From contig JADZCA010000006.1 in the NCBI GenBank assembly GCA_020851795.1, positions 124,001 through 188,000 on the forward strand: a stretch of 64,000 nucleotides of DNA, written 5' to 3'. Source of the stretch: Planctomycetota bacterium. Its GTDB lineage: Bacteria > Planctomycetota > PLA2 > JAEUHO01. Under the pieces are notes generated by a model. The model was given only the letters and a program-made list of their open reading frames with translations, was not told the DNA's origin and did no database searches. A program made the position numbers and the translations under genes. This document shows positions 30,611 to 39,940 of this stretch, piece after piece (the first letter of the stretch is position 1; each line of letters starts with the position of its first letter).

Positions 30611-31117
30611 GTGAACTGGACCGACCTGCTGACCGCGAAGATCGAGGAGACCTACGGAGCCACGCTCGGCCTCGCCCAAAAGGCGAAGGACAGCGAGCTC
30701 GGCTTCCGGCCCGCCACGGGCGGCAACTGGATGACGCTCGGGCAGCTGCTCGACCACCTGACCAACGCCGGCGGGACCTGCGTGAAGGGGTTCGTAACGG
30801 GCGACTGGGGCATGCCCGAGGGCGCCGAGATGACGATGCCCAAGGCCGAGGACCTCCCCAAGGCGGCGTCGGTGGCGTCCGCGGTGGCGGGCATCGAGGC
30901 CGACCGTCGCGTCGCGCTCGAGATGGTGCGCAAGGCGGGCGAGGCGGCGCTCGCGTCGAAGTCGGTGACCGCGCCGTGGGACCCGACGCCGAAGCCGCTC
31001 GGCCTCCAGTGCCTCGACATGATCAGCGGGCACCTCTCGACCCACAAGGCGCAGCTCTTCTACTACCTCAAGCTGCTCGGCCACCCCGTCCACACGGGCG
31101 ACCTGTACGGGATGTGA
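30611..31117 (+). CDS. DinB-family (DinB/YfiT-like) protein, putative metal-dependent transferase
   Basis: A protein of 168 residues predicted as a four-helix bundle. It begins NWTDLLTAKIEETYGATL, with the motif LGQLLDHLTNAGG (first His) and, near the C-terminus, DMISGHLSTHKAQLFYYLKLLG, whose His residues complete the usual metal-binding triad. The family includes thiol-dependent S-transferases and DNA-damage-induced proteins; this one has no proven substrate. GTG at 30611 is preceded by GGAG and a good promoter; an ATG at 30572 overlaps the -10 box and is unlikely. Its position between uvrC and uvrB is suggestive, not proof, of a stress role. Confidence 0.85.
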   Translation: MNWTDLLTAKIEETYGATLGLAQKAKDSELGFRPATGGNWMTLGQLLDHLTNAGGTCVKGFVTGDWGMPEGAEMTMPKAEDLPKAASVASAVAGIEADRRVALEMVRKAGEAALASKSVTAPWDPTPKPLGLQCLDMISGHLSTHKAQLFYYLKLLGHPVHTGDLYGM

Positions 31118-31284
31118 CCGACGCCGCGCCCGCGCCGACCGCGGCGCGGGCGCGGCCTGCCGACCCCGCGTCGCCGCCACCCGCCGCCCGGTCGCGACCG
31201 CCCGCAGCGCCGCACGCGCGCGAAGCCGCAGAGCCGGCGTTCCCCTTGATCCTGCCTTTGCAGCCTCGGGGTTGGCTCGGCGCC

Positions 31285-31632
31285 ATGGACCTCCTCAAGC
31301 ACGAGACGAACGTCGAGCACCACCCCCGCGGCCGTGTGCTCGTGCAGCAAGGCTCCCCGGGCGACCGCATGTACGTGCTGCGCGAGGGCGAGGCCGAGAT
31401 CCGCGTCGGCGAGCAGGTGGTCGAGCGCGTCGGCCCGGGCGGGTTCTTCGGCGAGATGTCCCTCGTGGACCACGGCCCGCGGTCGGCGTCGGTGGTCGCG
31501 GTCACCGACGTGACGGTGGTGCCCATCGACGAACGTCGGTTCCAGCGGATGGTCCAGGAGACGCCGGGCTTCGCGGTGCACGTGTTCCGCGAGCTCGTGC
31601 GTCGGCTGCGCCGGGCCGACGCGCGCCTCTGA
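31285..31632 (+). CDS. Stand-alone cyclic-nucleotide-binding domain protein
   Basis: A protein of 115 residues that is essentially one cNMP-binding beta-barrel (Crp/PKA type): HPRGRVLVQQGSPGDRMYVL, EIRVGEQVVERVGPGGFFGEMSL and the phosphate-binding cassette GEMSLVDHGPRSASVVAV, with the Arg that contacts the cyclic phosphate present. A C-terminal helix (FAVHVFRELVRRLRRADARL) follows, but no HTH DNA-binding domain, so it may act as a signalling partner. It lies 167 nt after the DinB gene on the same strand and is convergent with uvrB (21 nt apart). Confidence 0.88.
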   Translation: MDLLKHETNVEHHPRGRVLVQQGSPGDRMYVLREGEAEIRVGEQVVERVGPGGFFGEMSLVDHGPRSASVVAVTDVTVVPIDERRFQRMVQETPGFAVHVFRELVRRLRRADARL

Positions 31633-31653
31633 CGGCGGCGCGACGGGTCGGTG

Positions 31654-33732
31654 TCACCGCGTGGCCGTCTCCGGGTCGTCGCCGACGCCGAGGCGCACGA
31701 GCAGCGCGTCCACGCGGCGCACGTCGTCGCGGTGCTTGGCCGCGTCCTCGAAGCGCAGCGCCTTCGCCGCCTCGCGCATCAGCGCCTCCGCCTCGGCGCG
31801 TCGCTTGAGCAGCGCTGCGCGGTCGTCGAGCGCGGCGTCGGCGCCGCGGTCGAGGCCCGTCACGTCCACGTAGTCGCGGTCGGCGTAGGCCTCGGCCACG
31901 GTCTCGCGCACCGCGCGCACGACGGTGCGGGGCGTGATCCCGTGCGCCTCGTTGTAGGCGCGCTGGTGCTGGCGCCGCCGCTCCATCTCGTCGAGCGCGC
32001 GCCGCATCGAACCGGTCTCGGTGTCGGCGTAGAAGATCACCGTGCCGTGCGCGTTGCGCGCCGCGCGCCCCGCCGTCTGGATCAGCGACGTCTCCGAGCG
32101 GAGGAACCCCTCGCGGTCGGCGTCGAGCACCGCGACCAGCGACACCTCGGGCAGGTCGAGGCCCTCGCGCAGCAGGTTGATGCCGACGAGCACGTCGAAC
32201 ACGCCCAGCCGCAGGTCCTTCAGGATCGCCGCGCGCTCGAGTGTCGTGACGTCGCTGTGGAGGTAGCGGACCTTGACGCCCACGTCGCCGAGGTGCTCGG
32301 TGAGCTCCTCGGACATGCGCTTGGTCAGCGTCGTGACGAGCACGCGCTCGCCCTTCTCGGCCCGCACGCGGATCTCGCGCAGGACGTCGTCCACCTGGTG
32401 GCGCGCGGGGCGCACGAGCACCGGCGGGTCCACGATCCCGGTGGGCCGCACGACCTGCTCGGCCGACACGCCGCCGGCCTTGCCGCGCTCCCACGGGCCC
32501 GGCGTCGCCGAGACGTAGAGCGCGGAGGGGATGCGCGCCTCGAATTCCGCGAAGGTCAGCGGACGGTTGTCGAGCGCGCAGGGGAGCCGGAAGCCGTGCT
32601 CGACGAGCGTCGTCTTGCGCGAGCGGTCGCCCTCGAACATCCCCCCCACCTGCGGGATCGTCACGTGGCTCTCGTCCACGACGAGGAGGAAGTCCTCCGG
32701 GAAGTAGTCGAGCAGCGTCCACGGCGGCTCGCCGGGCGCCCGCCCGTCGAGGTGGCGGGAGTAGTTCTCGATGCCGGGGCAGAAGCCCGTCTCGCGCAGC
32801 AGCTCGAGGTCGTAGCGCGTGCGCCGCTGCAGCCGGTCGGCCTCCACGGGCTTCTTGTGGCGGCGCAACCAGCCGACGCGGTCCTCGAGCTCGGCCTCGA
32901 TGGCCCCCACCGCGCGCTCGAGCGCCTCCTGCCCCGTCACGTGGTGGCTCGACGGGTAGAACGCGCACTCCTCGAGCGGGCGCAGCAGCTCGCCCGTCAG
33001 CGCGTCCACCTCCTCGATGCGGTCCACCTCGTCCCCGAACCACTCGATGCGCACGACGCGGTCGTCGCGGTCGGCGGGGCCCACCTCGACGACGTCGCCG
33101 CGGGCGCGGAAGGTCGCGCGCCCCCGCTCCATGTCGTCGCGCCGGTACTGGATGCGGACGAGGCGCGTCAGCACCTCGTCGCGGTCCACGCGTTCGCCGC
33201 GGCGCAGCGCGACGTGCATCGCCTCGTACTCCTCGGGCGAGCCGAGCGCGTAGATGCACGAGACGCTGGCGACGACGATCGCGTCGCGCCGCGTGAGCAC
33301 CGAGCGCGTCGCGGCGTGGCGCATCCGGTCGATGCGGTCGTTGATCGAGGAGTCCTTCTCGATGTAGGTGTCCGTCGAGGGGATGTAGGCCTCGGGCTGG
33401 TAGTAGTCGTAGAAGGAGACGAAGTACTCGACGGCGTTCTCGGGGAAGAGCTCGCGCAGCTCCTCGAAGAGCTGGGCGGCGAGCGTCTTGTTGGGCGCGA
33501 GCACGAGCGCGGGCCGGCCGCTGCGCGCGATCACGTTCGCGACGGTGAACGTCTTGCCCGACCCGGTGACGCCGAGCAGCACCTGGTGGCGCCGCCCCGC
33601 CTCGAGCCCCGCGACGAGCGCGTCGATCGCCGCGGGCTGGTCGCCCTTCGGCACGAACCGGGTCGTCAGCCGGAACGGCCGCCCCTCCGACGGCCTCGAC
33701 GGCCGTCGGGGGCGTCGCACCGCGTCGGTCAC
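31654..33732 (-). CDS. uvrB: Excinuclease ABC subunit B
   Basis: A protein of about 692 residues. It is the damage-verifying helicase-like core of nucleotide excision repair. It has Walker [11 protein letters not shown] (residues 52-61), the beta-hairpin region [20 protein letters not shown] used for damage probing, [11 protein letters not shown], and helicase motifs [21 protein letters not shown] and [12 protein letters not shown]. The C-terminal UVR motif ([21 protein letters not shown]) binds UvrC. GTG at 33732, 4 nt after the upstream stop, is preferred; an ATG at 33774 lies inside the upstream gene. It is co-directional with the zinc-ribbon gene and probably coupled to it. Confidence 0.97.
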   Translation of the reverse strand: MTDAVRRPRRPSRPSEGRPFRLTTRFVPKGDQPAAIDALVAGLEAGRRHQVLLGVTGSGKTFTVANVIARSGRPALVLAPNKTLAAQLFEELRELFPENAVEYFVSFYDYYQPEAYIPSTDTYIEKDSSINDRIDRMRHAATRSVLTRRDAIVVASVSCIYALGSPEEYEAMHVALRRGERVDRDEVLTRLVRIQYRRDDMERGRATFRARGDVVEVGPADRDDRVVRIEWFGDEVDRIEEVDALTGELLRPLEECAFYPSSHHVTGQEALERAVGAIEAELEDRVGWLRRHKKPVEADRLQRRTRYDLELLRETGFCPGIENYSRHLDGRAPGEPPWTLLDYFPEDFLLVVDESHVTIPQVGGMFEGDRSRKTTLVEHGFRLPCALDNRPLTFAEFEARIPSALYVSATPGPWERGKAGGVSAEQVVRPTGIVDPPVLVRPARHQVDDVLREIRVRAEKGERVLVTTLTKRMSEELTEHLGDVGVKVRYLHSDVTTLERAAILKDLRLGVFDVLVGINLLREGLDLPEVSLVAVLDADREGFLRSETSLIQTAGRAARNAHGTVIFYADTETGSMRRALDEMERRRQHQRAYNEAHGITPRTVVRAVRETVAEAYADRDYVDVTGLDRGADAALDDRAALLKRRAEAEALMREAAKALRFEDAAKHRDDVRRVDALLVRLGVGDDPETATR

Positions 33733-33736
33733 GGGC

Positions 33737-34813
33737 TCACTTCCCGCCGTCGGGGGTCCCGCCGCCGCCCGCACCGCCGCCCCCGCCCTCGCCTTCGTTG
33801 GCCTCGCGGGGGTCCCACGGCTTCATCGGGTTCTTCCAGAGCTCGTTGTCCCACCAGAGCATCCACGACTTCGCGGAGGACTCGACGAACTTGGGGTCGG
33901 AGGCGGCCACGATCGCCGACATCGACTTGCGCTTGCGCTCCTGGTAGCCGTCGATCTTGCGCAGGATGCGGTCGGCGATGGCGGCCTTCATCTTCCCGAG
34001 GCGCTCCTCGAAGCCCTCGCTCTGCTTGACGGTGTAGAAGACGTTGATCAGCCGCGGCGCGGCCTTCATGCCGATCGCGACGAGCTGCTTCTCGGCGTCG
34101 CGGCTGTCGGCGCCGGCGCTCTCGAAGACCGCGGTCTGGATCAGCTTGTCGATCTGCGCCTTCTCGTCGTCGCTGGCCTCGGGGTGGTGGCCCACCTCGT
34201 GCAGCGTGCCCTTCGCGGCCGGCGGCGCCTTGGGCGCGTCCGACATCGCGGGCTCGCCCGAGCCGCTCGGCGTGCCCGCCGGCGGGGTGGACGAGCCGCC
34301 GCCCGCGCCCGACGGGGCCGCGGGCCCCGTGCCCGGAGCGGGCGTCGGCGCGGCGGGCGCCGAGGGCGACGCGCCGGGCCCGCCGTTCGCGCCGGCGGTG
34401 GTCTTGTCCGGCTCGGCCGGCGTCGAGGGCTTGCTCCGCTTCGACGCGATCAGCGCGATGCCGCCGACCACGACGAGGCCGATCAAGGACCACACGATCG
34501 CCATGTTGGCGTTGTCCTTCTTCGGCGGCGGCCCGCGCCGCCCGCCCTCGTCCTCCTCGCCCGCCTCCTCGGCGCGCCGGTGGCGCATGCGCGCCGCCGC
34601 CGCACCGGCCGAGCGACCGGAGCGGTGCGCCCCGGAGGGACGCCCGCCGCCCCCCGCGGCGGCGGCCGGCGCGGCCGGCGCGGTGCGGAACGCCGACAGG
34701 TCCATCGGCGTGCCGCACCCGGTGCACGCGAACACCGCCGGCGGGTTGGCCGGGAGGCGGAACCTCTTCGAGCAGGTCGGGCACTGGATCTCGGTGACGG
34801 CGCCGTCGGCCAT
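33737..34813 (-). CDS. Zinc-ribbon membrane protein of unknown function
   Basis: A protein of 358 residues. The N-terminus is a four-Cys zinc ribbon of the MJ0042 type (Cys11, Cys14, Cys30, Cys33; [13 protein letters not shown] and FACTGCGTP). An Ala/Gly/Arg-rich linker leads to one membrane segment ([20 protein letters not shown], about residues 103-122). Outside it follow a Pro/Ala/Gly/Ser-rich stretch and a helical C-terminal domain of about 130 residues ([34 protein letters not shown]) that I do not recognise. The topology (cytoplasmic ribbon, one span, outer helical domain) is frequent in planctomycete-like proteins. It is upstream of uvrB with 4 nt between stop and start. Confidence 0.85.
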   Translation of the reverse strand: MADGAVTEIQCPTCSKRFRLPANPPAVFACTGCGTPMDLSAFRTAPAAPAAAAGGGGRPSGAHRSGRSAGAAAARMRHRRAEEAGEEDEGGRRGPPPKKDNANMAIVWSLIGLVVVGGIALIASKRSKPSTPAEPDKTTAGANGGPGASPSAPAAPTPAPGTGPAAPSGAGGGSSTPPAGTPSGSGEPAMSDAPKAPPAAKGTLHEVGHHPEASDDEKAQIDKLIQTAVFESAGADSRDAEKQLVAIGMKAAPRLINVFYTVKQSEGFEERLGKMKAAIADRILRKIDGYQERKRKSMSAIVAASDPKFVESSAKSWMLWWDNELWKNPMKPWDPREANEGEGGGGGAGGGGTPDGGK

Positions 34814-34948
34814 GGGCGGATTCCCGGAGGGAGACGCGCGATTCTATGCCGCCGCCCGCGATCCCGGAACGGCGGCGGCGCCGCCCGGGACCCGCGCGCC
34901 CCGCGGGCCCCGTGGCGTCCCCGCGGCCCGTCGCCGCCCCGTCCGCCT

Positions 34949-35881
34949 ATGCTCGGGGCCGTGGCCCTGCGGCTCCCCGCCTTCTACCGCGCGCTCTCCC
35001 AGCTCCACAGCGCCGCCGTGCCGTGGCCGGACGCGGTGGAGCGGGCGGGCGCCGGCGACCGGCGAGTGGCGCCGGCCGTCGAGGCGCTGCGGCGCGGCGA
35101 GCCGCTCGCGTCGGCGCTCGACGGCGTCCTGCCGCCGCTCGACCACGCGGCGGTCCACGCCGCCGAGGCGTCGGGCCGCCTCGAGCCCGTGCTCGCCGAG
35201 CTGGCCGACCGAGCCGAGGCGGCGGCCGCTCAGGCCCGCGAGCGCGCGGCGCAGCTCGCCTACCCGTTCGTCGTGGCCCACCTCGCCGCGCTCCTGCTCC
35301 CGGTGCCCAACCTCGTGATGGGCGACACGGCGGGCGCAGCCCTCTGGGCCGCGGCGGTGCTCGTGCCCCTGTGGGGCGCCCTCCTCGTGCGGCGCGCCGC
35401 GCGGCGCGCCCTCGACGCGACGCCGCGCGGGTCGTCGCCGCCCGCGTGGACGAACCTCCTGCGCACGCGGGCGTCGGTCGAGGAGGCGGACGCGCGCGCG
35501 CTGCGGGCGCTGGGCTGGCTCGAGGACGCCGGCGTGCCGCTGCTCGAGGCGGTGCCGCTGGCCGCGCACGCGGGCGCGGGCGGTCGTGTGGCGGCCGACC
35601 TCACGGTCGGCTGGGCCGCGGTGCGGTCGGGGCGCCCGCTCTCGGCCGCGTGGGCCCGCACGCCGGGCGTGGTCGCGTCCGCGTTGCGCACCGGCGAGGA
35701 GACGGGCCGCCTCGCCGAAGCGTGCCGCCACGAGGCGCTCGCGCTCGACGGCAGTGCGACGCTGCGGCGCGCGAAGACGACCGCGCTGCTCAAGCCGCTC
35801 GCGATCCTCCTCATCGGGCTCGTCGTCGGGGCGCGGGTGATCCTCTTCTACGCCGGCGCGCTCCGCTCGGCGATGCGGTAG
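34949..35881 (+). CDS. Type II secretion system F-domain membrane protein
   Basis: A protein of 310 residues. Two T2SS-F half domains are visible: FYRALSQLHSAAVPWPDAVERAGAG (about residue 12) and a second copy RALGWLEDAGVPLLEAVPLAAHAG (about residue 185) with RTGEETGRLAEACRHEA. Hydrophobic spans follow each, with the C-terminal LLKPLAILLIGLVVGARVIL. It would be the inner-membrane platform (GspF/PilC-like) of a pilus or secretion system. It is shorter than classical GspF and stands alone, without E or G genes beside it. ATG at 34949 is chosen; GTG at 34961 is an alternative. A long inverted repeat overlaps its stop codon. Confidence 0.87.
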   Translation: MLGAVALRLPAFYRALSQLHSAAVPWPDAVERAGAGDRRVAPAVEALRRGEPLASALDGVLPPLDHAAVHAAEASGRLEPVLAELADRAEAAAAQARERAAQLAYPFVVAHLAALLLPVPNLVMGDTAGAALWAAAVLVPLWGALLVRRAARRALDATPRGSSPPAWTNLLRTRASVEEADARALRALGWLEDAGVPLLEAVPLAAHAGAGGRVAADLTVGWAAVRSGRPLSAAWARTPGVVASALRTGEETGRLAEACRHEALALDGSATLRRAKTTALLKPLAILLIGLVVGARVILFYAGALRSAMR

Positions 35882-35935
35882 GAGCCCGTCTCGGTGACGG
35901 GCTGCCGGGTCGCCCGCTCCCGGGACGGGCTCCTA
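35879..35935 (+). terminator. Inverted repeat starting at the stop codon of the T2SS-F gene
   Basis: The 12-nt arm TAGGAGCCCGTC (35879-35890) begins with the TAG stop codon itself and pairs perfectly with 35924-35935. The 33-nt loop can form an inner GC-rich hairpin. No T-tract follows. It is a likely terminator or 3'-end stabiliser. Confidence 0.55.
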
Positions 35936-36246
35936 ACCCCGGATTTCCCACGAAAGACGAGGGGCGTCGTGGACCGACCCAACGGCGACCCGCGGTCGGG
36001 GCCGATGCGGCCGACGAACCGCGGGGGAGATCGGGATCGGAAATCGGGGTCATGTGGTCTCGCCACAACAAGGGAGAACCGGGGTCCGGCGCCTTCCCCG
36101 CAGACGGGGGAAGTCGCTGCCCGACCCCGATTTCCCCAGACCCACAGCCTTGCGGTCGCGCCGGACGAAGCGAGGCGCGGGCGACGCGACGGGCGAGACC
36201 CCGCGCGGCGCGCGCCCGAGAGGCGCCCCCCGACGGGCGACGGTCG
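35936..36246. other. Convergent spacer with a 13-bp inverted repeat
   Basis: These 311 nt between two converging genes hold no gene. GGAAATCGGGGTC at 36039-36051 and its exact complement at 36123-36135 form an inverted repeat with a 71-nt loop that has further pairing potential. The word CCCCGATTTCCC-like also appears near 35936-35950 (CCCCGGATTTCCCA). It may be a terminator or a remnant palindromic repeat. Confidence 0.4.
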
Positions 36247-37707
36247 CTACCGCGAAGTCGGCAGCGACAGCAGGCCGCCGGGGAGGCGCAGGACGGCGCG
36301 CATCGCGGCGTCGCAGAGGAGCGCGCCGAGCGCGCGAGCCCGCGGCCCGTCGGGCGAGGGTTCCACCTCGAGGCGCGCCGCCACCGGGCCCTCGAGCACA
36401 ACCGCGACGCGCGGCGTCGGCGGCGACGCGTCCGCCACCGCCCGCGCGACCGCCCCGCGCGCGAGGAGCGCCCGCGCGAGCGCCTCGCCCCGCGTCGTCG
36501 CACCCGGCGCCTCGCGCAGCGGCCACGGCGGGCCGGCGACGGGGATCGGCGAGCCGTCGTCGAGCTCCACGGCGCCGAACCCCGCAGCATTCAGGTGCAC
36601 CGCGGCCGCGAGCGCGACGTCGCCCGTCCCGACCACGCGCGCCGTCGCGGCCCCGAGGCGCCGCTGGCCGCCCTCGCCGAGCTCGGCGAGCACGATCTGG
36701 CGCGCGTAGCGGCGCAGCCACGCGTCGCTCGCGTCGTCGGCCCCGGCCGCCCGCACCCCGCGACGCACGACGACGCGCACCCCGTCGCCCTCGGCGACCT
36801 GCTCGAGCACGTCGTGCCCCAGCGCGACGAGCCCGTCGGGCACCGTGCTCGCGCCCTCCTCGCCGAGCCACACCGACAGCGTGTCGCGAGCGGCGAGCCG
36901 TTCGACCGCGCGGCGCGCGCGCAGGAGGTTCATCGGGCACGCCTCGTCGCGCAGGTCGAGCGCGTCGGGCGGTGCCGGCGCGCGCGGCGCCGCCACCGCC
37001 CGCTCCGCGCGCCCCGGGCGCACGGCCGCGCGCGGGTCCGCACCGGCACCGCACACCGGGCACGCGGGGTCCGCCTCCACGTGCAGCGTCCGCACGCGGC
37101 CCGCGCCCGCGTCGAGGACGAGCAGCCCCTCCGAGGGCGCACGCGGCGCGCGCCGCCGCCGCGCCGCGACGCCGGCCGCGAGCGCGCCCACGGCGCCCAC
37201 CACGCCGGGGAACACGCCGAAGCGCGCGCAGGTGTCGCCGCCCTCGTCGCCGGCGGCGAGCCGCCCGAAGAGGCACGCGAGGCACGGACGTCCGCCCGCC
37301 GGCACGTCGAGGACGCGCCCCTCCGAGCCGATCCCCGCGGCGTGCACCACCGGACGCCCCGCGGCGACCGCGAGCGCGTGGACGAGGTCCTTGGTCGCGG
37401 CGCCGTCGGTGGCGTCCACGACGACCTCGACGTCGCCGAGGAGCGCGTCCGCGGTGGACGCGTCGAACGCCGCGACGACGGGCTCGACGGCGAGCCCCTC
37501 CCGCGCGAGCCGCGCCGCGGCGACCTCGGCCTTGGGACGGCCCACGTCGTCGGGCCCGAACAGCACCTGCCGCGGCAGGTTGCTCGTCTCGACGCGGTCG
37601 GGGTCGCACAGGCGCAACGGGCCGACGCCCGCGTCCGCCAGCGCCCACGCGCAGGGGGCGCCGATCCCCCCCACGCCCACGACGAGCACGCGACCGCCGC
37701 CGCTCAC
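36247..37707 (-). CDS. E1-like (ThiF/MoeB) - TusA - E1-like fusion protein
   Basis: A protein of 486 residues. Residues 1-215 are an E1-like adenylyltransferase domain: VLVVGVGGIGAPCAWALADAG, LRLCDPDRVETSNLPRQVLF, VVDATDGAATKDL, with Cys142-x2-Cys145 (CLAC) and Cys216-x2-Cys219 (CPVC) forming the usual zinc site. Residues 249-317 are a TusA/SirA-like sulfur-carrier domain (LDLRDEACPMNLLRARRAVE, Cys257). Residues 331-480 look like a second, degenerate E1-like domain: it opens like MoeB (LRRYARQIVLAELGEGGQRRL), but the glycine loop is altered (VVGTGDVALAAAV). It probably activates or moves sulfur on a carrier protein; the acceptor is unknown. GTG overlaps the upstream TGA. Confidence 0.87.
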   Translation of the reverse strand: MSGGGRVLVVGVGGIGAPCAWALADAGVGPLRLCDPDRVETSNLPRQVLFGPDDVGRPKAEVAAARLAREGLAVEPVVAAFDASTADALLGDVEVVVDATDGAATKDLVHALAVAAGRPVVHAAGIGSEGRVLDVPAGGRPCLACLFGRLAAGDEGGDTCARFGVFPGVVGAVGALAAGVAARRRRAPRAPSEGLLVLDAGAGRVRTLHVEADPACPVCGAGADPRAAVRPGRAERAVAAPRAPAPPDALDLRDEACPMNLLRARRAVERLAARDTLSVWLGEEGASTVPDGLVALGHDVLEQVAEGDGVRVVVRRGVRAAGADDASDAWLRRYARQIVLAELGEGGQRRLGAATARVVGTGDVALAAAVHLNAAGFGAVELDDGSPIPVAGPPWPLREAPGATTRGEALARALLARGAVARAVADASPPTPRVAVVLEGPVAARLEVEPSPDGPRARALGALLCDAAMRAVLRLPGGLLSLPTSR

Positions 37708-38345
37708 GGCACCGCCCCCGCCCGCGCCGCCGCGCGGGCCCGCCGCCCGACGAGCGCCGCCGCGCCCGCCGCGAGCGCGCCCACCGCCGCCCACAGCGAC
37801 GCCGTCGTGGCGGTGGTCGGCGGCGCCACCGTCGTCGCGGCGATCGTGGTCGCGTCGTAGACGTCGGCGGCGTGGAGGCGGTCGTGCCCCGCGGCGTCGT
37901 AGGCGGCCGCGGTCACGAGGTCCACGTCGAGCACCGCCTGGCGGACCTGCGCGCGGCGCGCGACCGGGAACGGCTCGGCCGCGCGGTCGGCCCACCAGAC
38001 CGCCGATCCCGCCACGAGCAGCACCGCGGCCGCGACCGCGCCGGCCGCCGGGGCGGGGCAGGCGAACGCGCGGCCCAGCGCCGCGAGGCCCGCGGCTCCG
38101 GTGGCGGCCGCCGCCGCCAGCGCCGCCAGCGACGTCGCGCCGTCGCCTCGTCCGGCGAGGACGACGTGGAGCGCAGCGAGCACGACCGGCGCGACGACCA
38201 GCGCGGCGACGACCGACGCGCGAACGCGCGCGAACGCGCCGACGAAAGCCGCCGCGAGGACGCCGGCGGCGTCGGCGCGGAACAGCACCTCGCTCGGCGC
38301 CCCGCGCGCGCCCGCGTGCGCGGCGAGCGCGAGCGCGGGGGGCAC
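37704..38345 (-). CDS. Membrane protein of unknown function (start uncertain)
   Basis: A protein of about 213 residues, Ala/Val-rich, with about five hydrophobic segments (VLAAAFVGAFARVRA, VVAALVVAPVVLAALHVVLA, AVAAAVLLVAGSAVWWA, SLWAAVGALAAGAAALVG) and one soluble loop (RAQVRQAVLDVDLVTAAAYDAAG, HAADVYDATTIAATT) between the last two. It resembles no family I know. The start is a guess: a GTG at 38345 is used, and an earlier non-ATG start overlapping the upstream lipoprotein gene is possible. Its TGA overlaps the GTG of the E1/TusA fusion gene (GTGA), so the two are coupled. Confidence 0.65.
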   Translation of the reverse strand: MPPALALAAHAGARGAPSEVLFRADAAGVLAAAFVGAFARVRASVVAALVVAPVVLAALHVVLAGRGDGATSLAALAAAAATGAAGLAALGRAFACPAPAAGAVAAAVLLVAGSAVWWADRAAEPFPVARRAQVRQAVLDVDLVTAAAYDAAGHDRLHAADVYDATTIAATTVAPPTTATTASLWAAVGALAAGAAALVGRRARAAARAGAVP

Positions 38346-38380
38346 CGCCGCGACGGCGAGGGCGCGCAGCGCGCGCGGGG

Positions 38381-39658
38381 CTACGGCAGGCGCCCCTGGC
38401 ACGTCGCGAGCGCCTGCATCGCGTAGGACGTCGCGAGCACCGGCATCGCCTCCTCCCAACGCTCGATGTCGTTGGCCCACGAGCCGTCGGCCCGCTGCAG
38501 CGACACCAGCTTGGCCGCGACCTCCTTGCGCCACTCGTGCGGCCTGCCGGCCGCGTCGGTGACGGCGAGGACCTTGCCCGTCGCCTTCTCGTACTCGGCG
38601 AGCGCGCGGGCCATCGTCTGGAGGTAGTAGAAGTAGCCCTGCATGCCGGCCTTGGCCGGGTCCTTCGCCTGCTCGAAGCCGGGGTTGCGCTCGACGGTGA
38701 AGTTGCGCGAGATCCACCCGACCGCGGCCTGCACGCGGGGGTCGTCGGCCTTGACGCCCGCGAGCAGGTAGCACTTGAGCAGCGCGTACGTCATCGAGCC
38801 GTACGAGCGCGGCTCGACCTTGCCGTCGGGGCGCTCGACGTAGTCGGCCTTGCTGCGACCGGGCGCGTAGCCGGCGCCGCCGTCGTTGCCCGCCACCGCG
38901 GTCGTCTCGCGGTCGCCGACCTTGACCTTGACCTCGCTCCGGTTGCTCTCGCTCCGGTTCTGCACGCCCGACGCGTAGGCCGCCACGCGCGCCCAGAACT
39001 CGGCGTCGGCGACGCCCGCGTCGGCCGCCGCCGTCGCCGCGTGCTGCGCGTTCGAGAGGTCCACCGGCGCCTCGGGGTCCTTCTCGCTGCGGTACGGGAA
39101 CCCGCCGTACGACGGGTCCTTCGCGTCGCCGCGGATCTGGCTCGCGACGAGGTAGTCGCGCGCCTTCGTCTGGACGGGGGCGAACTTCGCGATCCTCGCC
39201 GCGGCGAACGCGGAGACGGCGGCCGAGGTCTCGTAGTTGATGAACTGCGGGCTGCCCCAGATCGCGCCGTTCTCCTTCTGCGCCTTCGCGACGGCCTCGA
39301 GCGCCGCGAGCACGACGGGGTCGGTGGCGACGCTGGCGCGCTCGAGGCTGCCGATGAGCGCGAGGGTGGCGAACGCGGTGAAGCCGGTCGAGACCGGCAT
39401 CTTCGGCTCCCACGTCCCCGTCGCCTCGTCGCGCACCGAGAGCAGGAACTTGCGGCCGTTGCGCAGCGCGTCGCCGACCTTCTTGTCGAGGTCGCTGCCG
39501 AGCGCGGCCGCGTAGCCGTACCCGCCCGCGGGGGCGTCCGCCGCCTTGACCGGCGCCGCGCCGCCCTTGGCGCCGCCCGCCGGGGCGTCCTTCTCGCCGC
39601 AGCCGACGGTGGCCAGCACGAGGAGCGCGGCCGGAACCGCAACGAGGCGCGCACGCAT
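38381..39658 (-). CDS. Lipoprotein with prenyltransferase/squalene-oxidase-type repeats
   Basis: A protein of 425 residues. It has a lipoprotein signal (LVAVPAALLVLATVGCGE, Cys20). The mature protein is an alpha/alpha-toroid of the prenyltransferase/terpene-cyclase fold, seen from recurrent motifs: GRKFLLSVRDEATGTWEP, DPSYGGFPYRSE, GSMTYALLKCYLLAGV, DPRVQAAVGWISRNFTVERN, LVSLQRADGSWAND. There are no terpene-cyclase catalytic Asp motifs that I can see, so binding rather than catalysis is likely. Two more exported proteins of this fold are in the window (52688-54739, 59674-60873). It heads a possible operon with the membrane protein and the E1/TusA fusion. Confidence 0.88.
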   Translation of the reverse strand: MRARLVAVPAALLVLATVGCGEKDAPAGGAKGGAAPVKAADAPAGGYGYAAALGSDLDKKVGDALRNGRKFLLSVRDEATGTWEPKMPVSTGFTAFATLALIGSLERASVATDPVVLAALEAVAKAQKENGAIWGSPQFINYETSAAVSAFAAARIAKFAPVQTKARDYLVASQIRGDAKDPSYGGFPYRSEKDPEAPVDLSNAQHAATAAADAGVADAEFWARVAAYASGVQNRSESNRSEVKVKVGDRETTAVAGNDGGAGYAPGRSKADYVERPDGKVEPRSYGSMTYALLKCYLLAGVKADDPRVQAAVGWISRNFTVERNPGFEQAKDPAKAGMQGYFYYLQTMARALAEYEKATGKVLAVTDAAGRPHEWRKEVAAKLVSLQRADGSWANDIERWEEAMPVLATSYAMQALATCQGRLP

Positions 39659-39709
39659 GGGAGACCTCCGCAGGACGGACCACCGGACCCCCGGCGGGTC
39701 CGGCGCATC

Positions 39710-39940
39710 CTACCGAGCGCCGTGCCCCCCCTCGTGGTTCACCCGGGCGGCCCCGCGGGCGGCGGCCCGGCGGAGGTCCTCGACCGTCGGCCCCGCCCGC
39801 CCGCAGGCCGGCGTCGGGCCGCAGCCGCAGCCCGCGCCGCGGCCCGCGAACGCGCGGACCGCGCGCCGCACGAGCCACGCGGCGGCGAGCAGCGCGATCC
39901 CGATCGCGACGGCGGCGTCGGCGGAGGCGAGCGGCGTCAC
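39710..39940 (-). CDS. FeoB-associated Cys-rich membrane protein
   Basis: A protein of 76 residues with one membrane segment (DAAVAIGIALLAAAWLVRRAV) and then a short cytoplasmic Cys cluster (GRGAGCGCGPTPACG; Cys38, Cys40, Cys46). This matches the small Cys-rich proteins often encoded after feoB, thought to help ferrous iron uptake, perhaps by holding iron or an Fe-S unit. The GTG start overlaps the feoB TGA (GTGA). The C-terminal tail is Arg/Ala-rich. Confidence 0.8.
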   Translation of the reverse strand: MTPLASADAAVAIGIALLAAAWLVRRAVRAFAGRGAGCGCGPTPACGRAGPTVEDLRRAAARGAARVNHEGGHGAR

